Shown here: positions 32,110 through 41,139 of the stretch, one piece after another
Numbering within the stretch: position 1 is the first letter of the stretch
Layout: every line of letters starts with the position of its first letter
From: Bradyrhizobium tropiciagri
GTDB taxonomy: Bacteria; Pseudomonadota; Alphaproteobacteria; Rhizobiales; Xanthobacteraceae
Direction of reading: 5' to 3'
DNA: 64,000 bases
NCBI RefSeq assembly: GCF_018130505.1
Contig: NZ_JAFCKH010000011.1
Coordinates: forward strand, 124,001 to 188,000
Notes under the pieces: model-generated
What the model was told of the DNA's origin: nothing
What the model saw: the letters and a program-made list of their open reading frames with translations, nothing else
The model's database searches: none
Program-made: the position numbers and the translations under genes

Positions 32110-35100
32110 ATGGGCCAGATGCCGGCACTCGACGCCTACCAGCTCTCCGACCGCTACAGCCGCGCGCAAGGCCGCGTCTTCCTCACCGGCACGCAGGCGA
32201 TCGTCCGGATCGCGCTCGACCAGATCAGGCGCGACCGTGCGGCCGGGCTCAACACCGCGGGCTTCATCTCCGGCTATCGCGGCTCGCCGCTCGGCGGCGT
32301 CGACCTCGAACTGTGGAAGATCAAGGACCAGCTGAAGCAGAGCCGGATCGAATTCCTGCCCGCCGTGAACGAGGACCTTGCCGCCACCGCGGTGCTCGGC
32401 TCGCAGCAGGTGGAGACGCAACGGGATCGCGAGGTCGATGGCGTGTTCGGGCTCTGGTACGGCAAGGGCCCCGGCATCGACCGCTCCGGCGATGCGCTGA
32501 AGCACGGCAATGCCTATGGCTCCTCGCCGCATGGCGGCGTGCTGGTCGTCGCCGGCGACGACCATGGCTGCGTGTCGTCATCGATGCCGCATCAGTCCGA
32601 CGTCGCCTTCATGAGCTGGTTCATGCCGACGCTGCACCCGTCTGATGTCGGCGAATACCTCGCCTTCGGCGAGTACGGCTACGCGCTGAGCCGCTTCTCC
32701 GGCATGTGGGTCGGCTTCAAGGCGATTTCGGAGATCGTGGAGTCGGGCGCATCGGTCGAACTGCGGCCGCCACGGCGCTTCCTACAGCCGGACTTCACGG
32801 CGCCGCCCGGCGGGCTGCACTATCGCTGGCCGGATTTGCCGGGACCGCAGATCGAGGAGCGGCTGGAGGCGAAGAAGCACGCGGTCTACGCGTTCGCAAA
32901 GGCCAACCCGATCGACCGCCGCATCTACAACGTCAAGGGCGCGAGCTACGGCATCGTCACCACCGGCAAGGCGCATCTCGATCTGATGGAGGCACTGCGG
33001 CTGGTCGGCCTCGACGAGGCCGCCTGCCGCCGCCTCGGCATCGACATCTACAAGGTCGGCATGGTGTGGCCGCTGGCGCTGCACGACGCGATGGAGTTCG
33101 TGAAGGGCAAGCGCGAGATCCTCGTGGTCGAGGAGAAGCGCGGCATCATCGAGAGCCAGTTCAAGGAATATTTCTACGACTATCCCGGAGCGAAACCGGA
33201 GCGGATGGTCGGCAAGCATGACGAGACGGGTGCGCGGCTGATCTCCTGGATCGGCGAATTGTCGCCGCGGATGCTGGCCGGCGTGCTGGCGCGGCGGCTC
33301 GATCCGATGTTTCCCGAATTGCAACTCGCCCACCGCGTCGCCGAACTGGCGCCGGAGCAGGACCGCATGATCGCGGTGCCAGGCGCGACGCGGACGCCCT
33401 ATTTCTGCTCGGGCTGTCCGCACAACACGTCCACCAAGGTGCCTGAGGGCTCCAAGGCGCTGGCCGGTATCGGCTGCCATTTCATGGCGAGCTGGATGGA
33501 CCGCGAGACCTCGTCGCTGATCCAGATGGGCGGCGAAGGCGTCAACTGGGCGGCATCGTCGCGATTCACCGGCAACACGCATGTGTTCCAGAATCTCGGC
33601 GAAGGCACCTATTATCACTCCGGCTCGATGGCGATCCGGCAGGCGATCGCGGCGAAGGCCAACATCACCTACAAGATCCTGTTCAACGACGCGGTCGCGA
33701 TGACCGGCGGCCAGCCGGTCGACGGCCCGGTCAGCGTGCAGGCGATCGCGCACAGCGTCCGCGCCGAGGGCGTGACGCGCATCGCGCTGGTCTCGGACGA
33801 TCCGGCACATTTCTCGCCGGCCGATCTGCCCAATGGCGTCACCATCCATCCGCGCGAGGAGATGGACGCGGTGCAGCGCGAGCTGCGCGATGTCACCGGC
33901 GTCAGCGTGCTGATCTATCAGCAGACCTGCGCCACCGAAAAGCGGCGGCGGCGCAAGCGCGGTACGCTTCCTGATCCCGCGCGCTTTGCCTTCATCAACG
34001 ACCTCATCTGCGAAGGCTGCGGCGACTGCTCGGTAGAATCGAACTGCCTCAGTGTCGAGCCGAAGGAGACGCCGTTCGGCCGCAAGCGCAAGATCAACCT
34101 CTCGACCTGCAACAAGGATTTTTCCTGCCTCAACGGTTTTTGCCCGAGCTTCGTCACCATCGAAGGCGGCAAGCGCCGCGCGAAGACGGCAAGCGCGATC
34201 GATCCGCTGGCGCGCGCCGCCGCGTTGCCGGTGCCGGAGTTAGCGATGCTGGACAAGCCCTATGATCTGCTGGTCACCGGCGTCGGCGGCACCGGCGTGA
34301 TCACGGTCGGCGCGCTGATCGCAATGGCGGCGCATCTCGAAGGACGCGGCGTCTCAGTGCTCGACTTCACCGGCTTCGCGCAGAAATTCGGCCCGGTGCT
34401 GAGCTTCCTGCGGCTGGCGGCGGCGCCGGACGCGCTGCACCAGGTGCGCATCGACCAGGGCGCGGCGGATGCGCTGATCGGCTGCGACCTTGTGGTGAGT
34501 TCGTCGGCAAAGGCTTCCGGCACCTATCGCAACGGCATGCGCGCCGCGGTCAACATCGCGGAGATGCCGACCGGCGACGTGGTCCGCTTCCGCGACGCCG
34601 ACCTCGCCTCGCCGGTGCGCTTGCGCGCCATCGAGCGGGTGATCGGACCGGGCAATCTCTCGACGATCGACGCCAATGCGCTGGCCGAGCGGCTGCTCGG
34701 CGATGCCGTCTACGCCAATATCATGATGCTCGGCTTCGCCTGGCAGCAGGGCCTCGTGCCGGTGTCGCTGGAGGCGCTGACGCGCGCGATCGAGCTGAAC
34801 GGCGTGACGGTGGACCGTAACAAGCAGGCGCTGGCCTGGGGCCGGCTCGCGTTCGCCGATCCGGAGTTCTTGCCGAAGGCAGAGGATGCCGGCGCCGCGG
34901 CTCCGGAGACGCTGGATCAGGTCATCGCGCGTCGCGCTGATTTCCTGCGCGACTACCAGGACGGCGCTTACGCCGCGCGTTACCGGGCGACCGTCGACCG
35001 CGTGCGCCATGCCGAAGCGGCGCTGGGTAGCGAGGCCCTCACCGACGCCGTCGCCCGCGCCCTGTTCAAGCTGATGGCGTACAAGGACGAGTATGAAGTC

Positions 35101-35583
35101 GCTCGGCTGCATATGCAGACGGGCTTCCTCGACCAGATCCGGCGCGAGTTCGATGGCGACTTCACGGTGCAGTACCATCTGGCGCCGCCGCTGCTGCCGG
35201 CGCGACTTGACGCACGTGGCCGGCCGCGCAAGCGCGCGTTCGGCCAATGGATCCAGATGCCGCTCAAACTGCTGGCGCGGCTGAAGGGGCTGCGCGGCAC
35301 GGCGTTCGACGTGTTCGGCTACACCGCGGAGCGGCGCGCCGAGCGCGAACTGATCGTCTGGTACGAGGCGCTGATCGACACCATCATCGCGCGGCTCGAT
35401 GCGGCGCACCTGCCCGAGCTCGTCGCGCTGGCAAGGGCGCCGATGGAGATCCGCGGCTACGGGCCGGTGAAGGATGCCGCAATCGAAAAGACCAAGGCGG
35501 AGGTGGCACGGCTCACCGCGCAACTCTCCGCCCCTCTCGATAGCGGCGACGGCTCAGGCCGCCGCGTCGCGCTTGGCGGGTGA
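32110..35583 (+). CDS. Fused indolepyruvate ferredoxin oxidoreductase (IorA-IorB)
   Basis: A 1157-residue single-chain enzyme, the typical size of the proteobacterial fusion. It oxidatively decarboxylates aryl or branched 2-oxo acids to acyl-CoA. Order of features: pyrimidine-like TPP part (GFISGYRGSPLGGVDLELW), Cys cluster (CSGCPHNTSTKVPEG), TPP site (MGGEGVNWAASS, NDAVAMTGGQPVDGP), 4Fe-4S region (CEGCGDCSVESNCLSVEP and CNKDFSCLNGFCPSF), then the IorB-like gamma part (LLVTGVGGTGVITVGALI, DFTGFAQKFGPVLSFLRL) and a C-terminal DUF6537-like domain. Divergent from the Lrp regulator, which fits amino-acid catabolism. The last 30 bp overlap the convergent symporter gene. Confidence 0.95.
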   Translation: MGQMPALDAYQLSDRYSRAQGRVFLTGTQAIVRIALDQIRRDRAAGLNTAGFISGYRGSPLGGVDLELWKIKDQLKQSRIEFLPAVNEDLAATAVLGSQQVETQRDREVDGVFGLWYGKGPGIDRSGDALKHGNAYGSSPHGGVLVVAGDDHGCVSSSMPHQSDVAFMSWFMPTLHPSDVGEYLAFGEYGYALSRFSGMWVGFKAISEIVESGASVELRPPRRFLQPDFTAPPGGLHYRWPDLPGPQIEERLEAKKHAVYAFAKANPIDRRIYNVKGASYGIVTTGKAHLDLMEALRLVGLDEAACRRLGIDIYKVGMVWPLALHDAMEFVKGKREILVVEEKRGIIESQFKEYFYDYPGAKPERMVGKHDETGARLISWIGELSPRMLAGVLARRLDPMFPELQLAHRVAELAPEQDRMIAVPGATRTPYFCSGCPHNTSTKVPEGSKALAGIGCHFMASWMDRETSSLIQMGGEGVNWAASSRFTGNTHVFQNLGEGTYYHSGSMAIRQAIAAKANITYKILFNDAVAMTGGQPVDGPVSVQAIAHSVRAEGVTRIALVSDDPAHFSPADLPNGVTIHPREEMDAVQRELRDVTGVSVLIYQQTCATEKRRRRKRGTLPDPARFAFINDLICEGCGDCSVESNCLSVEPKETPFGRKRKINLSTCNKDFSCLNGFCPSFVTIEGGKRRAKTASAIDPLARAAALPVPELAMLDKPYDLLVTGVGGTGVITVGALIAMAAHLEGRGVSVLDFTGFAQKFGPVLSFLRLAAAPDALHQVRIDQGAADALIGCDLVVSSSAKASGTYRNGMRAAVNIAEMPTGDVVRFRDADLASPVRLRAIERVIGPGNLSTIDANALAERLLGDAVYANIMMLGFAWQQGLVPVSLEALTRAIELNGVTVDRNKQALAWGRLAFADPEFLPKAEDAGAAAPETLDQVIARRADFLRDYQDGAYAARYRATVDRVRHAEAALGSEALTDAVARALFKLMAYKDEYEVARLHMQTGFLDQIRREFDGDFTVQYHLAPPLLPARLDARGRPRKRAFGQWIQMPLKLLARLKGLRGTAFDVFGYTAERRAERELIVWYEALIDTIIARLDAAHLPELVALARAPMEIRGYGPVKDAAIEKTKAEVARLTAQLSAPLDSGDGSGRRVALGG

Positions 35584-37044
35584 CACCATGCCGACCACGA
35601 TGGTCGCAAGCACGGCGACCACGATGTTGAGTAGCAGCGCGCCGAGCCCGACATAGAAGGTGTAGCTGCTATCGCCGAGCGAGATCGAGGCAAGCGGCTT
35701 CAGCCCGTTGCTCCATGCGGTCCAGGTGCCCCAGCCGATGCCGACGGCCCAGCCGAGCAACAGCCCCTCGGCCCGGAACCAGACGGTGAACAGGCCGAAC
35801 ACCAGTGCCGGCAGCGTCTGCACGATCCAGAGGCCGCCGAGCAGTTGCAGGTCGAGCGCATATTGCGTCGGCAGGAACAGGATGAAGGCCAGCGCACCGA
35901 CCTTCACCACCAGCGAGGTGATTTTCGCCACCGATGCCTCGCCGGCATGCGAGATGTCCGGATTGACGTAGGACTTCCAGACGTTGCGCGTGAACAGGTT
36001 GGCGGCGCCGATGCTCATCACCGCCGCCGGCACCAGCGCGCCGATCGCGATCGCGGAGAAGGCGAAGCCGGCGAACCATTCGGGGAACAGCGTCTTGAAC
36101 AGCATCGGCACCACATCATTAGGTGACGTCACCTTGATGCCCGCGGCATAGGCCATGTAGCCGAGCAGCGCGATCAGGCCGAGCAGCAGCGTATAGGCCG
36201 GCAACAGGATCGCATTCTTGCGGATGGTGTCCGCCGACTTCGAGGCGAAGATGCCGGTCAGCGTGTGCGGATACATGAAGGCCGCGAGCGCAGATCCCAG
36301 AGCCAACGTCGCGTAAGGCAGGTATTGCGCGGGCTTCAGCGTCAGCCCGGTGGCACCGCCCTTGGCCGTGAAGGCATCGCCCGCCGCCGCGAACACCGCG
36401 CCGTAGCCGCCGAGCTTTGCGGGCACCACGACGACGGCGGTCAGCACCACGATATAGATCATGATGTCCTTGACGAAGGCGATCAGCGCCGGTGCGCGCA
36501 GGCCCGAACTGTAGGTATAGAGGGCGAGGATCACGAAGGCAGCCACGATCGGTAGCTCACCGGAAAGCCCCATCGCCTTGATCACCACCTCCATGCCGAT
36601 CAGCTGCAGCGCAATATAGGGCATGGTCGCGACCAGCCCGGTCAGCGCCACCGCGAGCTCGAGGCTGCGCGAGCCATAGGCGGCATGAACGACGTCAGCG
36701 GCGGTGACGTGGCCGGCGGCATGCGCCTTCTTCCACAGCACCGGCATCACGGCGAACACGAAGGGATAGACGATGATGGTGTAGGGCAACGCGAAGAAGC
36801 CGTAGGCGCCAACCGCATAGACCAGCGCCGGCACCGCGATCACGGTGTAGGCGGTGTAGAAGTCGCCGCCGACCAGGAACCAGGTGACCCAGGTTCCGAA
36901 CTGGCGGCCGCCAAGGCCCCATTCGTCGAGGTGCTCGCCGACCGGACCGCTTTTCCAACGCGCGGCGAAGAAGCCCATCACGGTGACGAGCGCGAAGAAG
37001 AAGATGAAGACGGAGAGCGCAATCCAGGAGATATGATCAGTCAT
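35554..37044 (-). CDS. Sodium:solute symporter (monocarboxylate/pyruvate MctP type)
   Basis: A 496-residue SSSF transporter with about 13 transmembrane helices. Conserved parts: FGTWVTWFLVGGDFYTAYT, AADVVHAAYGSRSLELAVA, YTYSSGLRAPALIAFVKDI and IGALVPAAVMSIGAANLFTR. It pairs with the DUF3311 gene just upstream (6-bp gap), the arrangement seen for monocarboxylate (lactate, pyruvate, amino acid) permeases. The C-terminal 10 codons overlap the end of the indolepyruvate oxidoreductase gene in the opposite direction. Substrate inferred from family only. Confidence 0.9.
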   Translation of the reverse strand: MTDHISWIALSVFIFFFALVTVMGFFAARWKSGPVGEHLDEWGLGGRQFGTWVTWFLVGGDFYTAYTVIAVPALVYAVGAYGFFALPYTIIVYPFVFAVMPVLWKKAHAAGHVTAADVVHAAYGSRSLELAVALTGLVATMPYIALQLIGMEVVIKAMGLSGELPIVAAFVILALYTYSSGLRAPALIAFVKDIMIYIVVLTAVVVVPAKLGGYGAVFAAAGDAFTAKGGATGLTLKPAQYLPYATLALGSALAAFMYPHTLTGIFASKSADTIRKNAILLPAYTLLLGLIALLGYMAYAAGIKVTSPNDVVPMLFKTLFPEWFAGFAFSAIAIGALVPAAVMSIGAANLFTRNVWKSYVNPDISHAGEASVAKITSLVVKVGALAFILFLPTQYALDLQLLGGLWIVQTLPALVFGLFTVWFRAEGLLLGWAVGIGWGTWTAWSNGLKPLASISLGDSSYTFYVGLGALLLNIVVAVLATIVVGMVSPAKRDAAA

Positions 37045-37050
37045 GGCCCC

Positions 37051-37239
37051 TCACCGCGTCTCGTCGCTGTCGGGCGTGCGGCTGCGATAGACCAGCCAAA
37101 TCAGCAGCGAGGAGATCGGAACCCAGGCGAGCTGGTACCAGTAAAAGAAGGGAAAGCCGAACAGCGACGGCTCGGCGAAATTGTAAAACGGTACCCATAG
37201 CAAGCCGGCGAACGGCAGCAGCAACAAGATCCACATCAC
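37051..37239 (-). CDS. DUF3311 small membrane protein
   Basis: 62 residues with two hydrophobic helices (WILLLLPFAGLLWVPFYN, FPFFYWYQLAWVPISSLLI) and the conserved FPFFYWYQLAW motif of DUF3311. These small proteins are encoded immediately before MctP-type symporters and are thought to be accessory subunits. The gap to the symporter is 6 bp. Start ATG at 37239 (MMWILL). Confidence 0.9.
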   Translation of the reverse strand: MMWILLLLPFAGLLWVPFYNFAEPSLFGFPFFYWYQLAWVPISSLLIWLVYRSRTPDSDETR

Positions 37240-37390
37240 CTTAACTCTTCAAGCCATGGCGTTGCCCGTGCACGGCGGTCTCGCCGGCACTGCCCCGCGA
37301 TCAACGATCCAGGAACCTGTTCGTTGCGTCTAGAATCACGGTTACGGCAATGCGACGCACAAAAGCGTGATCGCGGGCCGGTGTTGCGGA

Positions 37391-38362
37391 TCAATCGGCC
37401 TTGATGCCGGCGTCCTGGATCACCTTGCGCCAGCGCGCCTCCTCGCCGGCGAAGTAGCGGTCGAGCTCGGCCGGGGGCGCTGTGACCATCACGAGGCCCT
37501 CATTGACGCTGAGCTTCTTGAAGGCGTCGGACTGCACGACCTTCGCCGCCGATTTGTTAAGCCGGTCGATCACATCGGGCGGCGTATTCGCGGGCGCGAA
37601 CAGGCCGTACCAGGATTCCGCGACATAGCCCGGCACGCCGGCTTCCGCCACCGTCGGCAATTGCGGGAACGCCGCCGAGCGTTCGGCGGATGTCACCGCG
37701 ATCGCGCGCAGCTGGCCGGCGGCGACCAGCGAGGCGCAGCTTGCCACGGTGGTGAACATCACCTGGATCTGGCCGCCGAGCAGATCGGTGATCGCCGGCG
37801 CCGCGCCCTTGTACGGCACCGTGGTGAGATTGACGCCGGCCAGATGCTTGAACAGCTCGCCGGCCAGATGCGCCGAGGTGCCGGTGCCATAGGTGCCGTA
37901 GGAGAGCTTTTCCGGATCGGCCTTCGCAGCCGCGATCAGGTCGGCGACCGATTTCACCGGTGAGGCCGGATTGACCACGACGACGTTGAACGAGCGTGCG
38001 ATCAGCGCCACCGGCACAAAGTCCTTGTGCGGGTCGTAGGGCAGCTTCTTGTAGAGGCTCGGATTGACTGCGTTGGCGAACGTGCCCATCAGCAGCGTGT
38101 AGCCGTCCGCCGGGCTGGTCGCGACGCCCTGGGTGCCGATGATGGTGCCCGCGCCCGGCTTGTTCTCGATGATGATGGTGGCGCCGAGATCCTTCTGCAT
38201 TTCCTGCGCCAGCGTCCGCGCCACCACATCGGTGCCGCCGCCGGGCGCGAACGGCACCACGATCTTGACGACATGGTCGGGGTAGCCCGCTGACGCCGGG
38301 GAATGCTGCAGCGCGCTTGCTGCGATCGCGAACAGGATAGAAGCGAGGAAACGATGCGGCAT
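37391..38362 (-). CDS. TctC/Bug-family periplasmic solute-binding protein (orphan)
   Basis: 323 residues. Sec signal peptide MPHRFLASILFAIAASALQH, cleaved near SASAG. Bug-family motifs: VVPFAPGGGTDVVARTLAQE, IIENKPGAGTIIGTQGVA, PADGYTLLMGT, YGTYGTGTSAHLAGELFKH and VPYKGAAPAITDLLGG. No tctAB genes beside it; the nearest genes are the DUF3311/symporter pair (150 bp away, same strand) and the convergent-side repeat. Ligand unknown. Confidence 0.88.
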   Translation of the reverse strand: MPHRFLASILFAIAASALQHSPASAGYPDHVVKIVVPFAPGGGTDVVARTLAQEMQKDLGATIIIENKPGAGTIIGTQGVATSPADGYTLLMGTFANAVNPSLYKKLPYDPHKDFVPVALIARSFNVVVVNPASPVKSVADLIAAAKADPEKLSYGTYGTGTSAHLAGELFKHLAGVNLTTVPYKGAAPAITDLLGGQIQVMFTTVASCASLVAAGQLRAIAVTSAERSAAFPQLPTVAEAGVPGYVAESWYGLFAPANTPPDVIDRLNKSAAKVVQSDAFKKLSVNEGLVMVTAPPAELDRYFAGEEARWRKVIQDAGIKAD

Positions 38363-38459
38363 GTCAGGCCCCGGCTGCGGACAGTGCTCTCTTCATACAC
38401 GCGCGCGCTATGCATGGGGTGCGGGCGGTCATGACGAGACGAATTGCTCTGCCAGTCCC

Positions 38460-38555
38460 GTCATCCTGAGGAGCGCGAAGCGCGTCTCGAAGGATGCACG
38501 GCCACCAGCCGGGCCGTCGACCCTTCGAGACGCGCTACGCGCTCCTCAGGGTGAC
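38460..38555. repeat. Palindromic intergenic repeat, family C
   Basis: GTCATCCTGAGGAGCGCGAA pairs with ...GCGCTCCTCAGGGTGAC. Sister copies are at 50580-50682 and 58453-58557. Located upstream of the orphan TctC gene. Confidence 0.8.
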
Positions 38556-38610
38556 GGTGATGGATTTGCGCGGCACGCTTCGCTTTGCCCACCCTACGCA
38601 GCTACGCAGC

Positions 38611-39522
38611 TCACGAATACGGATTGATCAGCTTCTGCTGCTCGGTGGCATGGTGCACCAGCAAGTCGATGAAGGTCCGCACCTTGGCTGACAGATGATG
38701 GCGGTGCGGGTAGACCGCGTTCATCGTGAACTCGACCGGGCGATACTCCGGCAGCAGGCGGACCAATTGTCCCGACTCCAGCTCGTCGCGCACCAGAAAG
38801 CCCGCGGCGAGGAAGACGCCGACGCCGGCCAGCGCGGCGAGCCGCAGCGTATCGCCGCTATTGGCGATCAGATTGCCGGTAACCCGCACCGACGCCGGCG
38901 TGCCCTTGCGATCGACGAAGTGCCAGTCGTCGCCGTAGGGATAGTTGACGTGGCGGATGCAGTTGCGCGTCACGAGGTCGGCGAGCTGTTCGGGCTTGCC
39001 GTGCTGCGCGATATAGCCGTGCGAACAGCACAACACGTGGCGCCAGGTGGCGATGCTGCGCACGATCAGGCTGGAATCCGGCGGCGGGATCATGCGCACC
39101 GCAAGATCGAAATTCTCGTCGAGCAGATCGACATTGCGCTCGCCGATTGTGAGATCGACCTTGACCTCGGGATACGTCGCCAGGAACTCGACCACCGCGG
39201 GCGACAGGAACTGGACGAGGTGGGTGTTGGTATGGATCCGCAACGTGCCGCGCGGCACGGATTGCAGCGCGCCGGCGATGTCGTCGGCCTGCTCGATGTC
39301 GGCGAGGATCTGGATGCAGCGGTCGTAATAGGCCCGGCCGACCTCGGTGAGGCTAACCTTGCGCGTGGTGCGGTTGAGCAACCGTACGCCGAGCCGGTCC
39401 TCCAGCGCCTGGACGTGGTTGCTCACCATCGTCGTCGACATGTTGAGCTTGCGCCCGGCGGCGGAAAATCCGCCGGCATCGACGACCCGGACGAAGGCGG
39501 TCAGGCTGGTCAGGCGATCCAT
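38611..39522 (-). CDS. LysR-family transcriptional regulator
   Basis: 303 residues. HTH at about 1-60: MDRLTSLTAFVRVVDAGGFS, KLNMSTTMVSNHVQALEDRL, LLNRTTRKVSLTEVG. The effector domain begins about residue 90 (GTLRIHTNTHLVQFLSPAVV). Start at the ATG of MDRLTSL; the frame runs on to 39603 without support. Divergent from the EmrAB-type efflux operon; the dyad at 39552-39583 lies between. Probably controls efflux in response to a drug-like or phenolic compound (inference). Confidence 0.92.
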   Translation of the reverse strand: MDRLTSLTAFVRVVDAGGFSAAGRKLNMSTTMVSNHVQALEDRLGVRLLNRTTRKVSLTEVGRAYYDRCIQILADIEQADDIAGALQSVPRGTLRIHTNTHLVQFLSPAVVEFLATYPEVKVDLTIGERNVDLLDENFDLAVRMIPPPDSSLIVRSIATWRHVLCCSHGYIAQHGKPEQLADLVTRNCIRHVNYPYGDDWHFVDRKGTPASVRVTGNLIANSGDTLRLAALAGVGVFLAAGFLVRDELESGQLVRLLPEYRPVEFTMNAVYPHRHHLSAKVRTFIDLLVHHATEQQKLINPYS

Positions 39523-39551
39523 GGTGAGGGCGCCGATTGTTCGCGCTGGCT

Positions 39552-39583
39552 TGATAATGCTTCCAGATTTATCGGGATTATCA
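39552..39583. promoter_or_regulatory. Candidate LysR operator before the efflux operon
   Basis: TGATAAT (39552-39558) and ATTATCA (39577-39583) are perfect inverted 7-mers with an 18-bp spacer that itself contains TTATCGGGATTATC. It is the only AT-rich patch in the 139-bp divergent region. Confidence 0.45.
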
Positions 39584-39661
39584 CAGCGGGGAAGACATTG
39601 CATCTAAGGCGTGCGGCGGTGTCCCTCCAGGCGAGACCGCGCTTTCGATGCCGAGGACGCC

Positions 39662-40810
39662 ATGTCGACCGTCACTTATGTCACTGAAAAACCGAAAGAA
39701 ATAGGCCTTCGTACTTCGCGGGCGGTGATCAAGCGGACGGCGCTGGCGTTGGTCGCGGCGCTCGGCATCGCCGGTGTGGGCTATTACGGCTACGACTACC
39801 TCAGCACCGGCCGCTATCTCGAATCCACCGACGACGCCTATGTGAAGGCGGACTCCACGATCATCGCGCCGAAGGTCTCGGGCTACATCGCGAAGGTCTT
39901 GGTCACCGACAACCAGCCGGTGAAAGCGGGCCAATTGCTGGCCGAGATCGACGACCGCGATTACCGCACCGCGCTCAACCAGGCGCGGGCTGACGTCGAT
40001 GCCGCGGGAGCCTCGGTGCGCAACCTCGATGCGCAGCTCGCTCTGCAGCAGCCGGTGATCGACCAGAGCAAGGCCGATGTCGCCGCTGCCGAGGCCAATC
40101 TGAAATTCGCAACCGAGGAGCAGGCCCGCTACGACGGGCTGATGAAGACCGGCTCCGGCACCATTCAACGCGCACAGCAGACCGATGCGGCACTGCGCGC
40201 CAACACCGCGCAGCTGCAGGGCGCGAAGTCCGCGCTGTCAGCGGCCGAGCGCAAGCTCGACGTGCTCAGCACGCAGCGCGCCCAGGCCGTGGCGCAGCTC
40301 GATCGCGCGCACGCGGTCGAAGCGCAGGCCGAGCTAAATTTGTCCTATACGAAGATCGCCGCGCCGGTGGACGGCACCGTCGGTGCCCGCACCTTGCGCG
40401 TCGGCCAGTATGTGCAGGCCGGCACCCAGCTGATGGCCGTGGTGCCGCTCGATGCCGTCTATGTGGTCGCCAACTTCAAGGAAACCCAGCTCACCCATGT
40501 GCGCAACGGCCAGCCGGTCGAGCTCACCGTCGACAGCTTCCACGGCACGAAGCTCAAGGGTCACGTCGACAGCCTGTCGCCCGCCAGCGGACTCGAATTC
40601 GCGCTGCTGCCGCCCGACAACGCCACCGGCAACTTCACCAAGATCGTGCAGCGCGTGCCGGTGAAGATCGTGCTCGACGACCACAGCCTCACCGGCCTGC
40701 TGCGCCCGGGCATGTCGGCGGTGCCGACCATCGACACCAAGGCAACCGTGGTGGCCGAACGCGCGGCGAAGCGGCGCGTGGCGTTGGCGGGAAAGCCGGA
40801 CGGCGGGTAG
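39662..40810 (+). CDS. HlyD/EmrA-type membrane fusion protein
   Basis: 382 residues. One N-terminal membrane helix (TALALVAALGIAGVGYYGYD), then biotinyl-lipoyl-like halves (YVKADSTIIAPKVSGYIAKV and LSYTKIAAPVDGTVGARTL) flanking a coiled-coil hairpin (about 95-215, rich in Ala/Gln/Asp), then a beta-barrel. It links the inner-membrane pump to an outer-membrane channel. The start ATG at 39662 (MSTVTYVTEK) is preferred over the upstream frame at 39611. It is followed by the MFS pump gene after a 329-bp gap with a repeat. Confidence 0.92.
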   Translation: MSTVTYVTEKPKEIGLRTSRAVIKRTALALVAALGIAGVGYYGYDYLSTGRYLESTDDAYVKADSTIIAPKVSGYIAKVLVTDNQPVKAGQLLAEIDDRDYRTALNQARADVDAAGASVRNLDAQLALQQPVIDQSKADVAAAEANLKFATEEQARYDGLMKTGSGTIQRAQQTDAALRANTAQLQGAKSALSAAERKLDVLSTQRAQAVAQLDRAHAVEAQAELNLSYTKIAAPVDGTVGARTLRVGQYVQAGTQLMAVVPLDAVYVVANFKETQLTHVRNGQPVELTVDSFHGTKLKGHVDSLSPASGLEFALLPPDNATGNFTKIVQRVPVKIVLDDHSLTGLLRPGMSAVPTIDTKATVVAERAAKRRVALAGKPDGG

Positions 40811-41139
40811 AGACCAACAGTCAGCGACACACGAAGAGCACGATCGATCCTCGGGTCGGTCGCGCTTTTCTGTCGGCGAGTTCGCTTCGCCTCTCCCGCT
40901 TGCGGGGGAGGCCACATTGCATCGCAGATGCGATGCGGGTGGGGGCTGTCTCCACGGCATGACTCGCGGAGAGAGCCCCCACCCCAACCCTCCCCCGCAA
41001 GCGGGAGAGGGAGCTGACAGGTGTGCTCGCCTCACGACTTCGCCGATTATCAATCGCCGCCTGACAATCCTTCCAATCTTTCTCCGATTATCGAAACCGG
41101 CCGCCTAATGCATCTTCTCGATGCAAGCCAGGATACTCC
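40811..41139. other. 329-bp intra-operon gap holding a repeat
   Basis: No gene. Most of it is the family D palindrome at 40891-41009, between the membrane fusion and pump genes. Confidence 0.6.
40891..41009. repeat. Palindromic intergenic repeat, family D
   Basis: CTCTCCCGCTTGCGGGGGAG...CTCCCCCGCAAGCGGGAGAG; arms of 20 bp with internal smaller dyads (GCATCGCAGATGCGATGC and the GGAGAGAGCCCCCACCC half). Sister copies at 46804-46946, 52756-52900, 55261-55418 and a half copy at 63018-63079. Confidence 0.8.
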
